Shown here: positions 17,920 through 26,015 of the stretch, one piece after another
How positions within the stretch are numbered: position 1 is the first letter of the stretch
Layout of the letters: each line of letters opens with the position of its first letter
NCBI RefSeq assembly: GCF_004138205.1
Contig: NZ_RXNQ01000037.1
Span: forward strand, 62,001 to 126,000
Reading direction: 5' to 3'
DNA: 64,000 nt
Source: Pedobacter sp. SYP-B3415
Lineage (GTDB): Bacteria; Bacteroidota; Bacteroidia; Sphingobacteriales; Sphingobacteriaceae
Made by a program: the position numbers and the translations under genes
The notes under the pieces: generated by a model
The model's database searches: none
Told to the model about the DNA's origin: nothing
The model's input: the letters and a program-made list of their open reading frames with translations, nothing else

Positions 17920-18708
17920 ATGAAGAGATGTCTGACCTTTTTGCTGTTTGCCCTTCTGCTCTGTGCCGGCGGTTTGCGTGCACAAAACCTGGAGCGCTAC
18001 CAGCGCGGTGAGTATCTGAAAAGAAACGATACGATTCCATATCGTATTCTGTGGCCGGAAAACTTTGATCCGAAGAAAAAATATCCCTTGCTGTTCGTAC
18101 TTCACGGCCGCGGCGAAAGCGGCAGCGATAACGAGAAGCAGCTTACGCACGGAGCAAAATTATTTCTGCGTGAAGATGTCAGGAAAAAATTTCCAGCTAT
18201 CGTCATCTTTCCGCAATGCAGCCAAAACAGCTATTGGGCAAATGTGAATATCACAACCAACAACAAGGGTAAACGCAGTTTTAGTTTTCAGGAAGGCGGG
18301 AAACCAACCGGCGCCATGAAAGGACTGCTGGGGCTGGTAAAACAGTTTGCGCACAAGCCTTATGTCTCAAAGAAGGAAATTTATGTAGGCGGTCTGTCTA
18401 TGGGCGGAATGGGCACCTATGAACTGCTCAGAAGAAAGCGTCGTACGTTTGCAGCTGCATTTGCTATCTGCGGGGGAGATAATACACGCAATATCGAACG
18501 TTACAAACATGTGCCACTATGGATTTTCCATGGAGCGAAAGATGACATTGTTGATCCAGCCTATTCAATTGCTATTGCCGACCGGCTTAAAGCGCTGGGG
18601 GCAGAAGTTAAGTTTACGCTATATCCGCAGGCGAACCACAACAGCTGGGATCCTGCATTTGCAGAGCCCGGACTTCTCTCCTGGCTGTTTTCCCATAAGA
18701 AACCCTGA
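17920..18708 (+). CDS. Secreted alpha/beta-hydrolase (phospholipase/carboxylesterase-like)
   Basis: This 262-residue protein has a signal peptide (to about residue 22, GGLRAQ) and an alpha/beta-hydrolase fold of the dienelactone hydrolase/PHB-depolymerase type. The oxyanion segment is LLFVLHGRGESGSDNE. The nucleophile elbow is GLSMGGMGTYE. The acid is in HGAKDDIVDP and the His in QANHNSWDPAF. Such enzymes in utilisation loci are often sugar esterases, but phospholipase or peptidase activity cannot be excluded. Its TGA stop overlaps the ATG of the next gene by one base, which indicates coupled translation. Confidence 0.82.
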   Translation: MKRCLTFLLFALLLCAGGLRAQNLERYQRGEYLKRNDTIPYRILWPENFDPKKKYPLLFVLHGRGESGSDNEKQLTHGAKLFLREDVRKKFPAIVIFPQCSQNSYWANVNITTNNKGKRSFSFQEGGKPTGAMKGLLGLVKQFAHKPYVSKKEIYVGGLSMGGMGTYELLRRKRRTFAAAFAICGGDNTRNIERYKHVPLWIFHGAKDDIVDPAYSIAIADRLKALGAEVKFTLYPQANHNSWDPAFAEPGLLSWLFSHKKP

Positions 18709-20411
18709 TGATGATTAAATTCCGGTTCGTGCTGCTCAGCATGATGCTTTTGCCGTTCTGTATGTTAGCACAACAACCGGCGGCCCGATACCTTGACCTG
18801 GCAAGGAGCGGATTTATTGAAAATAACGCACTTCAGACAACTGCTTTTGTTGAACAGCGGTGGCGTTTGCCGGGCAATACCGGCTTTAACGAAAGTATTG
18901 GTTATGTAGCCGACCTGCTTGCGAAAGCGGGTTACAAGGTTCAAAAGCCCGGTGAAAATGCTGTTCTGTCGTACCGCATTGAACGCAGGCCGATGAGCGG
19001 CGTCACCTGGGAACCCCTTAGCGCGCACCTTCGTATATCAGGAGATAAGGAAAACCTGCTTGACTTCAGGACAAATAGAAATATGCTGGCCATAAATTCG
19101 GCATCTACACCTGCTAAAGGGCTTACTGCCGAGGTTATCCGGTTGAAATCGGTTACCGACATCGCTACGGCAGAGGTTTCAGGCAAAATCGTGTACATTG
19201 ACCAATCGCCGGGGACGTTTTTTAATGCTGCTATGAAAGCCGGCGCAGCCGGTGTGCTCGGCTATGCAATGCCTGCTTACACACAGCCAGAGAAACATGT
19301 AACATCCATCCAGTTTTCAGGGATCAGCAACCCGGCAGACCGTGGGTTTGCGATCAACCTTTCGTTTGCGGCCAGGAAACGTCTTCAGGAAGCGCTGTCC
19401 CATGGTCCGGTTAAACTCGACGTTACGGTTCAGACCAAATCTTACAGGGCAGAAGAACTGACCCTTGTTGCGGAAATCCGCGGCAGCGAAAAACCCAATG
19501 AGCGCTTTGTTTACAGTGCACACGTACAGGAGCCAGGAGCCAACGACAATGCTACCGGTGTGGCTACGCTCGCAGAAATGGCCCGGCTGGCGGCAGAATT
19601 ACAAAAGTCGGGCAAGGCACAGCCAGGGCGCACGCTGACCTTTTTATGGGGCGATGAAATCACTTCAACCCGCCGTTTCATCAAAGATGACTCGCTGCGC
19701 GCGAAGGGGATTCAGTGGGGAATGAGCCTTGACATGGTGGGCGAAGATACGCGAAAGACAGGCGGGACATTTCTGATTGAAAGGATGCCCGATCCTTCTG
19801 CCATCTGGACCCGCGGCGATGACAAACACAGCGAATGGGGCGCAGGGTCGGTTACAGAAAAAGATCTTTTTCCTCATTATTATAACGACTTTATCCTTTC
19901 AGTATGCAACGACCAGGGCCGCTACGCGGGATGGCAGGTAAGCAGCAACCCGTTTGAAGGCGGAAGCGACCATACGCCCTTCCTGCAGAATCGAATTCCC
20001 GGCTTGCTCATGTGGCATTTTACCGATGTCTTTTACCATACCGACAACGACAGGCTTGATAAAGTTTCTTCTGCTACGATGAAGAATGTAGGTGTGTGCG
20101 CACTGGCCGCCGGACTTACCCTCTGTAGTGCGGATGAAAAAACGGCGCTGGAAGTCTTGCAGCTGGTAAACCAAGCCGCCACGAAACGCATGCAGGCTGA
20201 ATTCAGGCTCAGTAAGGCCGCAATTGCCGCAGGCAAGGAACCGAAGACAGAAAAACACATTATTGAAAGCTGGGCCGCCTGGTACAATGCCGCACTGACA
20301 AGTATCGGGCAACTGCCGGTTAAACAGGAAACAACACGCCTTGGGTCATCGATCAAGGTTGCCGTTCTTTCCCTGGAAAAGGAAACCGCAGCTATGCTGC
20401 AACAACTGTAA
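18708..20411 (+). CDS. M28-family zinc aminopeptidase, secreted
   Basis: The 567-residue protein has a signal peptide (to about residue 22) and an M28 peptidase domain. Candidate zinc ligands are the His in YSAHVQEPGANDNATG, the Asp in the same motif, the Glu/Asp in FLWGDEITSTRR, the Asp in SLDMVGED and the His in FEGGSDHTPF. A protease-associated-like insert lies at about 110-250 (KIVYIDQSPGTFFNAAMKAGAAGVLGYAMPAY includes the typical KAGAAGV segment). A second ATG directly follows the first (18711). It is coupled to the upstream esterase gene by one-base overlap. A role in the glycan locus is not evident; it may only share the transcript. Confidence 0.85.
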   Translation: MMIKFRFVLLSMMLLPFCMLAQQPAARYLDLARSGFIENNALQTTAFVEQRWRLPGNTGFNESIGYVADLLAKAGYKVQKPGENAVLSYRIERRPMSGVTWEPLSAHLRISGDKENLLDFRTNRNMLAINSASTPAKGLTAEVIRLKSVTDIATAEVSGKIVYIDQSPGTFFNAAMKAGAAGVLGYAMPAYTQPEKHVTSIQFSGISNPADRGFAINLSFAARKRLQEALSHGPVKLDVTVQTKSYRAEELTLVAEIRGSEKPNERFVYSAHVQEPGANDNATGVATLAEMARLAAELQKSGKAQPGRTLTFLWGDEITSTRRFIKDDSLRAKGIQWGMSLDMVGEDTRKTGGTFLIERMPDPSAIWTRGDDKHSEWGAGSVTEKDLFPHYYNDFILSVCNDQGRYAGWQVSSNPFEGGSDHTPFLQNRIPGLLMWHFTDVFYHTDNDRLDKVSSATMKNVGVCALAAGLTLCSADEKTALEVLQLVNQAATKRMQAEFRLSKAAIAAGKEPKTEKHIIESWAAWYNAALTSIGQLPVKQETTRLGSSIKVAVLSLEKETAAMLQQL

Positions 20412-20414
20412 TTG

Positions 20415-21881
20415 ATGGCAGCAAAAGCGGAAGCGATCGTAATCGGCGCAGGCATTGGCGGCCTGGCAAGCGCTATCCGCTTGTCGCTTAAAGGCTATCA
20501 GGTTACGGTTTTTGAGGCAGCATCGGCTGCCGGAGGCAAGCTTGCTGAAATAAGTGATAACGGTTTCAGATTTGATGCTGGTCCGAGCCTGTTTACCATG
20601 CCGCAGTATATCGATGAGTTGTTCCGTCTGGCCGGCAAAGACCCCGTTGCTTACTTCCGCTATCAGAAACTTGACGAAGTTTGCCGGTATTTCTACGAAG
20701 ATGGACTTAAGCTCACCGCCTGGGCTGACAGGGACAAACTGATCGCCGAATTCAGCACCAGGACCGGGACCAGCGCAAGTGACATTGCACGGTTTCTGGA
20801 CAAAAGTGCAAAGATCTACAACATTACGCACCGTGTATTCCTCGAAAGGAGCCTGCACAAAGTTTCGAGCTACCTTCATATGGATACCTTGCGGTCCATG
20901 ATGCAATTTGGCGGAATTGATGCCTTCCGCACCCAAAACGAGGCCAATGAATCTTTTTTTGCTGATCCGCGGCTGGTACAGCTGTTTAACCGCTATGCCA
21001 CATACAACGGCTCAGACCCCTACCAGGCTCCGGCAACGCTAAATGTAATTCCTCATTTCGAAAATCATTTCGGCGCATACTTTCCTGAAGGAGGCATGTA
21101 CAGTATTGTACGCGCCCTGGAGCAGCTGGCCACTGAGCTGGGCACCCGGCTGCGTTACAATGAAGCCGTATCGGAAATTGTCCTGAAAAAAAATAAAGTA
21201 GCTGGGGTTTCTACCGGTACGGGATTTCATCGCGCGGAGGCGGTAATATCAAATCTTGATATCTGGTTTACATACAGAAAACTGTTAAAGAACACGCCCG
21301 CCCCCGAAAAACTGCTATCCCAGCAGCGAAGCAGCTCTGCTCTGATCTTTTACTGGGGCATTAACCGGCAGTTTGATACAACCGGCCTTCATAACATCTT
21401 CTTTTCTGCAGATTACAGAGCTGAATTTGAGGCCATCTGGAATGACGGGCGCATTACCGCTGACCCGACGGTTTATGTGAACATCAGTTCAAAATTGCTT
21501 CCGGCAGATGCACCGCCAGGTAGCGAAAATTGGTTTGTGATGATCAATGTGCCTGCCGCGAATGGTCAGGACTGGGAAATGCTGATCGCAGAAGCACGCA
21601 AAAACATCATCACTAAACTTAATAGGTTACTGGGCGTTCGGTTGGAGAAACATATTGTGTACGAGCAGGTTCTTGACCCGCTAACCATTGAAAGCCGTAC
21701 GGGCTCATACCAGGGCTCACTTTACGGAAACAGCTCGAACAACCGTTTTGCAGCTTTTTTACGCCATTCAAACTTCAGCCGGCGTATCGGCGGCCTTTAT
21801 TTCTGTGGCGGGAGTGTGCATCCCGGTGGCGGAATTCCGCTTGCATTGCTTTCAGCTAAGATCGCAACTGACTGTATCTAG
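20415..21881 (+). CDS. CrtI/CrtD-type carotenoid desaturase (FAD-dependent oxidoreductase)
   Basis: This 488-residue protein carries the dinucleotide-binding motif IVIGAGIGGLASAIRLSLKG at residues 8-30, followed by VTVFEAASAAGGKLAEI and FDAGPSLFTMP, which are CrtI-family signatures. The C-terminal signature is GGLYFCGGSVHPGGGIPLALLSAKI. Bacteroidota members include phytoene desaturase CrtI and the 1-hydroxycarotenoid 3,4-desaturase CrtD; I favour CrtD-like because no crtB or other crt gene is close, but this is not certain. The ATG at 20415 is three bases after the peptidase stop (the TTG just before could also initiate). Confidence 0.82.
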   Translation: MAAKAEAIVIGAGIGGLASAIRLSLKGYQVTVFEAASAAGGKLAEISDNGFRFDAGPSLFTMPQYIDELFRLAGKDPVAYFRYQKLDEVCRYFYEDGLKLTAWADRDKLIAEFSTRTGTSASDIARFLDKSAKIYNITHRVFLERSLHKVSSYLHMDTLRSMMQFGGIDAFRTQNEANESFFADPRLVQLFNRYATYNGSDPYQAPATLNVIPHFENHFGAYFPEGGMYSIVRALEQLATELGTRLRYNEAVSEIVLKKNKVAGVSTGTGFHRAEAVISNLDIWFTYRKLLKNTPAPEKLLSQQRSSSALIFYWGINRQFDTTGLHNIFFSADYRAEFEAIWNDGRITADPTVYVNISSKLLPADAPPGSENWFVMINVPAANGQDWEMLIAEARKNIITKLNRLLGVRLEKHIVYEQVLDPLTIESRTGSYQGSLYGNSSNNRFAAFLRHSNFSRRIGGLYFCGGSVHPGGGIPLALLSAKIATDCI

Positions 21882-21900
21882 GCAATTTCCCATTTATTTC

Positions 21901-21908
21901 TAAATTTG
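21901..21908 (+). promoter_or_regulatory. Bacteroidota -7 box of proB
   Basis: TAAATTTG matches TAnnTTTG, 36 bases before the proB ATG. It gives proBA its own promoter although the upstream gene ends only 20 bases earlier. Confidence 0.55.
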
Positions 21909-21944
21909 GCGACGGCCCTTTGTCGCTAACCAAAAAACTTTAAG

Positions 21945-23024
21945 ATGAAATTTCCTTACCGGAAGATCGTTGTCAAGATCGGCTCAAACGTTATTACGCA
22001 GGATGACGGCCTTCCAGATCACAGCCGTATAAAGAAAATTACAGACCAGATTGCTGCCCTTAAACACAAGGGCATCGAGGTGGTGCTTGTGTCATCAGGG
22101 GCGGTGGCCTCCGGCCGAAGTATCATCCGGGTGCCCGAAAAACAGAATGCAGTAGCGGCAAGGCAGCTGCTTGCCTCGATCGGGCAGGTAAAACTGATCA
22201 ATACCTATGCAGCATTGTTTGAAGCGCATGAAATGACCTGTGCGCAGGTGCTGGTTACAAAAGAAGATTTTCGCGATCGTCTGCATTACTTGAATATGAA
22301 AAACTGCCTTCAGATCCTGCTGCAGCATAAGGTGGTACCGATTATCAATGAAAATGATGTCGTGTCGGTTACAGAACTGATGTTTACCGACAATGATGAA
22401 CTCGCCGGACTGGTCGCGTCTATGCTTGGTGCAGATGCACTGATCATCTTATCGAATGTGAACGGCATCTATACCGGCGACCCAAAAAATCCAGACTCAA
22501 GCCTGATTGAAGAAATTAGCGGTAACGCTGCCTCAATTGCAGGGTATGTAACAACAGGTAAATCCCAGTTCGGGCGCGGGGGTATGCTCACAAAAGCCAG
22601 CATGGCCATCAAAACAGCCAGCCTTGGCATACCGGTGCACATTACCAACGGAAAAGTGGACAATGTGTTACCAGCGCTGCTGTCGGGCGAGCTTGCCCAT
22701 ACCCGCTTTGTAACCGGCAAAAACGCCTCAAACAAGAAAAAATGGATTGCTCATTCAGAAAAAGCAGCACGGGGCACAGTGCGGGTAAATGATGGCGCGC
22801 GCACTGCCCTGACATCTGGCCGTGCAAGCAGTTTATTGCCCGTTGGCGTAACTGCCGTGCTGAGCAGTTTTCAGAAAGGAGATATCATCCGCGTGGTTGA
22901 TGAGGAAGGTCAGATGATCGGCCTGGGTATTGCCGAGTATGGGGCGGAGAAGGCCAAAGAGCGGATCGGCCAGAAAAACCAGCGCCCCCTGGTGCACTAC
23001 GATTATTTTTATATCTCGAACTAA
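21945..23024 (+). CDS. proB: Glutamate 5-kinase
   Basis: This 359-residue enzyme phosphorylates glutamate to gamma-glutamyl phosphate, the first step of proline synthesis. The amino-acid-kinase domain (about 5-250) shows IVVKIGSNVI, VLVSSGAVASGR, PIINENDVV, FTDNDELAGLVASMLGADALIILSNVNGIYTGDP and FGRGGMLTKASMA. A PUA domain follows (about 270-355; GTVRVNDGARTAL, LLPVGVTAVLSSFQKGDIIRV). It is four bases upstream of proA, forming a proBA operon. proC is not in the window. Confidence 0.97.
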   Translation: MKFPYRKIVVKIGSNVITQDDGLPDHSRIKKITDQIAALKHKGIEVVLVSSGAVASGRSIIRVPEKQNAVAARQLLASIGQVKLINTYAALFEAHEMTCAQVLVTKEDFRDRLHYLNMKNCLQILLQHKVVPIINENDVVSVTELMFTDNDELAGLVASMLGADALIILSNVNGIYTGDPKNPDSSLIEEISGNAASIAGYVTTGKSQFGRGGMLTKASMAIKTASLGIPVHITNGKVDNVLPALLSGELAHTRFVTGKNASNKKKWIAHSEKAARGTVRVNDGARTALTSGRASSLLPVGVTAVLSSFQKGDIIRVVDEEGQMIGLGIAEYGAEKAKERIGQKNQRPLVHYDYFYISN

Positions 23025-23028
23025 CAGC

Positions 23029-24276
23029 ATGGATTTCGAACAATACTTTAAGCGGGCAGCTGCGGCAAGCCGCCTTACAGCAGCCCTTACAGCAGAAGGA
23101 AGAGTATCCGTACTCACCCGGCTGGCCGGGGCGCTGCATGAACATACGGCTCTGATTCTGCGCGAAAATCAGCGTGACCTGGACAGGATGTCTCCCCAGG
23201 ACCCGAAATATGACCGGCTAAAACTTACTGAAGACCGGATTGCAGGTATCGCTGCAGAAGTATTGCAGGTGGCATCGCTTGCTGACCCGCTGGGAAAACG
23301 CCTCAGCGAGAAAACGCTTCCAAACGGCTTAGAGTTGCTGAAGGTGAGCGTTCCGCTGGGTGTTGTAGGGGTTATCTACGAGGCCAGGCCAAATGTAACG
23401 GTTGATGTGTTTTCTTTGTGCTTCAAAACCGGCAATGTAGCAGTATTGAAGGGTGGTAGTGATGCTGCTTTCTCAAATGCCGCGCTGATCAGCATTATTC
23501 ACAGGGTTCTGAAAGAACATAATCTGGATGAGAATCTGGCCGTCCTGCTTCCACCAGACCGCGAAGCAACAGCGGCCCTCCTTTCAGCAAGAAGGTATGT
23601 GGATGTCCTGATACCAAGAGGTAGCCAGCAGCTTATCGATTACGTTCGCGAGCATAGCAAGGTGCCTGTTATTGAAACCGGTGCCGGCATTGTACATGCG
23701 TATTTTGATGAAAGCGGAGACCTGGACAAAGGCAGGGAGATCGTAACGAACAGCAAAATGCGCCGCGTAAGCGTGTGTAATGCATTAGATTGTCTGCTTA
23801 TCCATCAAAACCGCCTGAGCGATCTGCCGGAGCTGTTAAAAGACCTTGCTGCTGCGGGTGCTGAGGTTTATGCTGACAATCGTGCTAAAACAGTCCTCGA
23901 CGGGAGATATCCGGCGGCTCTTCTGCACCAGGCCACAGCGGAACACTTTGGCACCGAATTCCTGTCGGCGAAACTGGCCGTAAAAACGGTAGCTGATCTT
24001 GATGCTGCACTACACCATATTGCGGGGTACAGCTCGAAGCACAGTGAGGCCATCGTATCAGAAACGCCGGAACACCTGGACCGCTTTTTACAGGAGGTTG
24101 ATGCTGCCGCCGTTTATGCTAATGCCTCTACCGCCTTTACCGATGGTGCGCAGTTTGGCCTGGGGGCCGAGATTGGTATTAGTACGCAAAAACTGCATGC
24201 CCGCGGACCAATGGCACTCGAGGAACTGACCAGTTACAAATGGCAGATCCGCGGCAGCGGCCAGGTCAGGGGTTAA
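23029..24276 (+). CDS. proA: Gamma-glutamyl phosphate reductase
   Basis: This 415-residue NADPH-dependent enzyme turns gamma-glutamyl phosphate into glutamate semialdehyde. The start is ATG at 23029 (MDFEQYFKRAAAASRLT); upstream in-frame codons overlap proB and have no family resemblance. Family marks: VPLGVVGVIYEARPNVTVDVFSLC, KTGNVAVLKGGSDAAFSN, VDVLIPRGSQQLIDYV, and catalytic Cys250 in VSVCNALDCLLIH. The C-terminal TDGAQFGLGAEIGISTQKLHARGPM is diagnostic. Its TAA stop shares the palindrome TTAA with the stop of convergent aroK. Confidence 0.97.
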   Translation: MDFEQYFKRAAAASRLTAALTAEGRVSVLTRLAGALHEHTALILRENQRDLDRMSPQDPKYDRLKLTEDRIAGIAAEVLQVASLADPLGKRLSEKTLPNGLELLKVSVPLGVVGVIYEARPNVTVDVFSLCFKTGNVAVLKGGSDAAFSNAALISIIHRVLKEHNLDENLAVLLPPDREATAALLSARRYVDVLIPRGSQQLIDYVREHSKVPVIETGAGIVHAYFDESGDLDKGREIVTNSKMRRVSVCNALDCLLIHQNRLSDLPELLKDLAAAGAEVYADNRAKTVLDGRYPAALLHQATAEHFGTEFLSAKLAVKTVADLDAALHHIAGYSSKHSEAIVSETPEHLDRFLQEVDAAAVYANASTAFTDGAQFGLGAEIGISTQKLHARGPMALEELTSYKWQIRGSGQVRG

Positions 24277-24788
24277 GAAAATACGGCCTGCTCCAGCTGC
24301 TCGGCACTAAGGTCGAATGCATTAAGAATGATTTTTGACTGATTATAAAACGGATTCCTCTCCTCAAGCTTTTGCGCGATGAAGTTGAGCAGCGTGGCAT
24401 CGTCCATATCTTTGATAAGCGGCCGCTTTTCACGTTTCTGAAGACGGGAAACCAGCTGGGCCGGCTCCATTTTGAGGTATACGCTGTGACCATGGTCATT
24501 GATCCACTTCATATTATCGTGAAAGCAAGGCAAACCGCCCCCGGTTGCTACAACGCATGTTTGCGGATAATCAAACTGGCGCAGCGTATCACGTTCAAGC
24601 TCGCGAAAACCCGCCTCGCCGTGTGCCGCAAAGTATTCAGTAATGCTTTGCCCCGCTCGCCTGACCAACTCATCGTCGAGGTCTATTACCGGACAACCAA
24701 GACGCTGAGCCAGTTGTTTGGCTTTGGTGCTCTTGCCGCATCCCATAAAACCGACTAAGAAGATGATTCCCTTTTTTTGTCTTAACAT
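24273..24788 (-). CDS. aroK: Shikimate kinase
   Basis: The 171-residue enzyme phosphorylates shikimate in aromatic amino acid synthesis. The start is the ATG at 24788 (MLRQKKGIIFLVGFMGCGKST); the P-loop is at residues 13-21. Shikimate-binding residues are seen in IDLDDELVRR, GEAGFRELERDTLR and VVATGGGLPC. The frame stays open for 47 further codons upstream, but these are translated heptamer repeat DNA, so the longer start is rejected. The reading frame overlaps the convergent proA stop by four bases, and no terminator lies between the two genes. Confidence 0.93.
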   Translation of the reverse strand: MLRQKKGIIFLVGFMGCGKSTKAKQLAQRLGCPVIDLDDELVRRAGQSITEYFAAHGEAGFRELERDTLRQFDYPQTCVVATGGGLPCFHDNMKWINDHGHSVYLKMEPAQLVSRLQKREKRPLIKDMDDATLLNFIAQKLEERNPFYNQSKIILNAFDLSAEQLEQAVFS

Positions 24789-24791
24789 GTA

Positions 24792-24947
24792 TAGTTCGTA
24801 GTTAGTATCTAGTATTTCGTAGTTAGTAGGTAGTATCTCGTAGTTCGTAGCCGGATCGTTAGTCATGGCTCCTGATTCATGGCTCATGATTCTTGACTCC
24901 TGATTCATGGCTCCTGATTCATGGCTCATGGCTCCTGACTCTAACCG
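24792..24947. repeat. Two adjacent tracts of degenerate 7-bp tandem repeats
   Basis: The first tract (24792-24854) has nine units of consensus TAKYTMG: TAGTTCG, TAGTTAG, TATCTAG, TATTTCG, TAGTTAG, TAGGTAG, TATCTCG, TAGTTCG, TAGCCGG. After a nine-base gap the second (24864-24940) has eleven units of consensus CMTGRYT: CATGGCT, CCTGATT, CATGGCT, CATGATT, CTTGACT, CCTGATT, CATGGCT, CCTGATT, CATGGCT, CATGGCT, CCTGACT. The last unit-like word ends at 24947. The tract fills nearly all the space between the permease gene and aroK. The period is fixed at seven while the letters vary. Confidence 0.9.
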
Positions 24948-24958
24948 ATAAACCGATT

Positions 24959-26014
24959 CTACCCCAGCTTCACTCTCGGATCTACCACAGCGTACAGCAT
25001 ATCAACCAGGATATTGATCACCACGAAGACAAAGGCAATAAATAAAATGGAGCCCATCACGACCGGAAAATCTGACATTTCAAGTGCGGTTACCGTAGTA
25101 CGACCGAGGCCGTTATATCCGAAAATATACTCCACAAAAAATGAACCGGCCAGCAGCGAGGCGAACCAGCCTGAAATTGCCGTAATAACCGGATTCAACG
25201 CGTTTTTCAGCGCATGTTTATAGATAATAGCATTGCGGCTCAAGCCCTTCGCCCGTGCCGTGCGGATATAGTCCTGCGCAAGTACGTCGAGCATAGCGCT
25301 GCGTGTAAGTTGTACAATAATAGCCAGCGGCCTCAGGCCAAGGGTGATCATGGGAAGCCAAAGATTCCGCAGGGTGAGGATCTCTCCCCGAAAGGGGTCA
25401 TAACTGTACAGACTGCCCGACATGGCCAATCCGGTAATGTCGCTAAGTAAGAAACCGAAAATCCAGGCAATGATAATACCCGCGAAAAACGACGGTGCCG
25501 AAATGCCCAGTATGGCAAAGGAATTCGCCAGTCTGTCTATCCATGAATCCTTATGAACAGCGCTGAGCACCCCCAAAAAGATGCCGATCAGCGTAGCAAA
25601 GATCATAGCGCTTGCGGCAAGGATAAAGGTATTTGGAACGGTTTCAGACAAGATAGCAGTAACATCCCGCCTGGTCTGGTAAGAGCTGCGCAGGTACGGC
25701 CACTTGAGTGCCAGCGCATGACTTCCAGCCGGAAGCAAACGGATATAACGGTACTTCTGGCGGTTAGCCGCGTTATCCTCATGCCAGCTTACCGGCGACA
25801 AATCGTTCACATAAAGCAGGAACTGGATGTGTTTCGGCTGGTCGAGGCCAAATTCTTTGCGAACCGCATCAAGAGACTGAACATCGGCCCGTTGCCCCAT
25901 GGTCATTCTTGCCGGGTCGCCGGGTAAAATATTAAACAAGACAAACACAACCACAACAACACCGCCCATGACAATGAGACCATACAGCAGTTTTTTAATT
26001 GTGTAACGCAGCAT
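24959..26014 (-). CDS. DppB/OppB-type ABC transporter permease, without visible partners
   Basis: This 351-residue inner-membrane permease has the binding-protein-dependent transport fold: an N-terminal helix (LLYGLIVMGGVVVVVFVLFNILPGDPAR), a periplasmic loop to about residue 115, then five helices. The EAA-type loop is DYIRTARAKGLSRNAIIYKHALKNALNPVI. Its usual partners (second permease, two ATPases, binding protein) are absent from this neighbourhood. The periplasmic loop is larger than in enterobacterial DppB, as is usual in Bacteroidota. It starts one base after the stop of the BT_3928-family gene, so the two are co-transcribed. Substrate is unknown; peptides are the family norm. Confidence 0.9.
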   Translation of the reverse strand: MLRYTIKKLLYGLIVMGGVVVVVFVLFNILPGDPARMTMGQRADVQSLDAVRKEFGLDQPKHIQFLLYVNDLSPVSWHEDNAANRQKYRYIRLLPAGSHALALKWPYLRSSYQTRRDVTAILSETVPNTFILAASAMIFATLIGIFLGVLSAVHKDSWIDRLANSFAILGISAPSFFAGIIIAWIFGFLLSDITGLAMSGSLYSYDPFRGEILTLRNLWLPMITLGLRPLAIIVQLTRSAMLDVLAQDYIRTARAKGLSRNAIIYKHALKNALNPVITAISGWFASLLAGSFFVEYIFGYNGLGRTTVTALEMSDFPVVMGSILFIAFVFVVINILVDMLYAVVDPRVKLG

Positions 26015-26015
26015 G

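Noticed and set aside
22930..23028. Upstream extension of proA
   Set aside because: The extra 33 codons overlap proB and lack family similarity; ATG at 23029 gives the standard N-terminus.
24789..24929. Longer aroK reading frame
   Set aside because: The extra 47 residues are translated heptamer repeats (MSHESGAM-like words) and precede the normal start at the P-loop region.
24792..24947. CRISPR array
   Set aside because: Units are only 7 bp with no spacers and drift in sequence.
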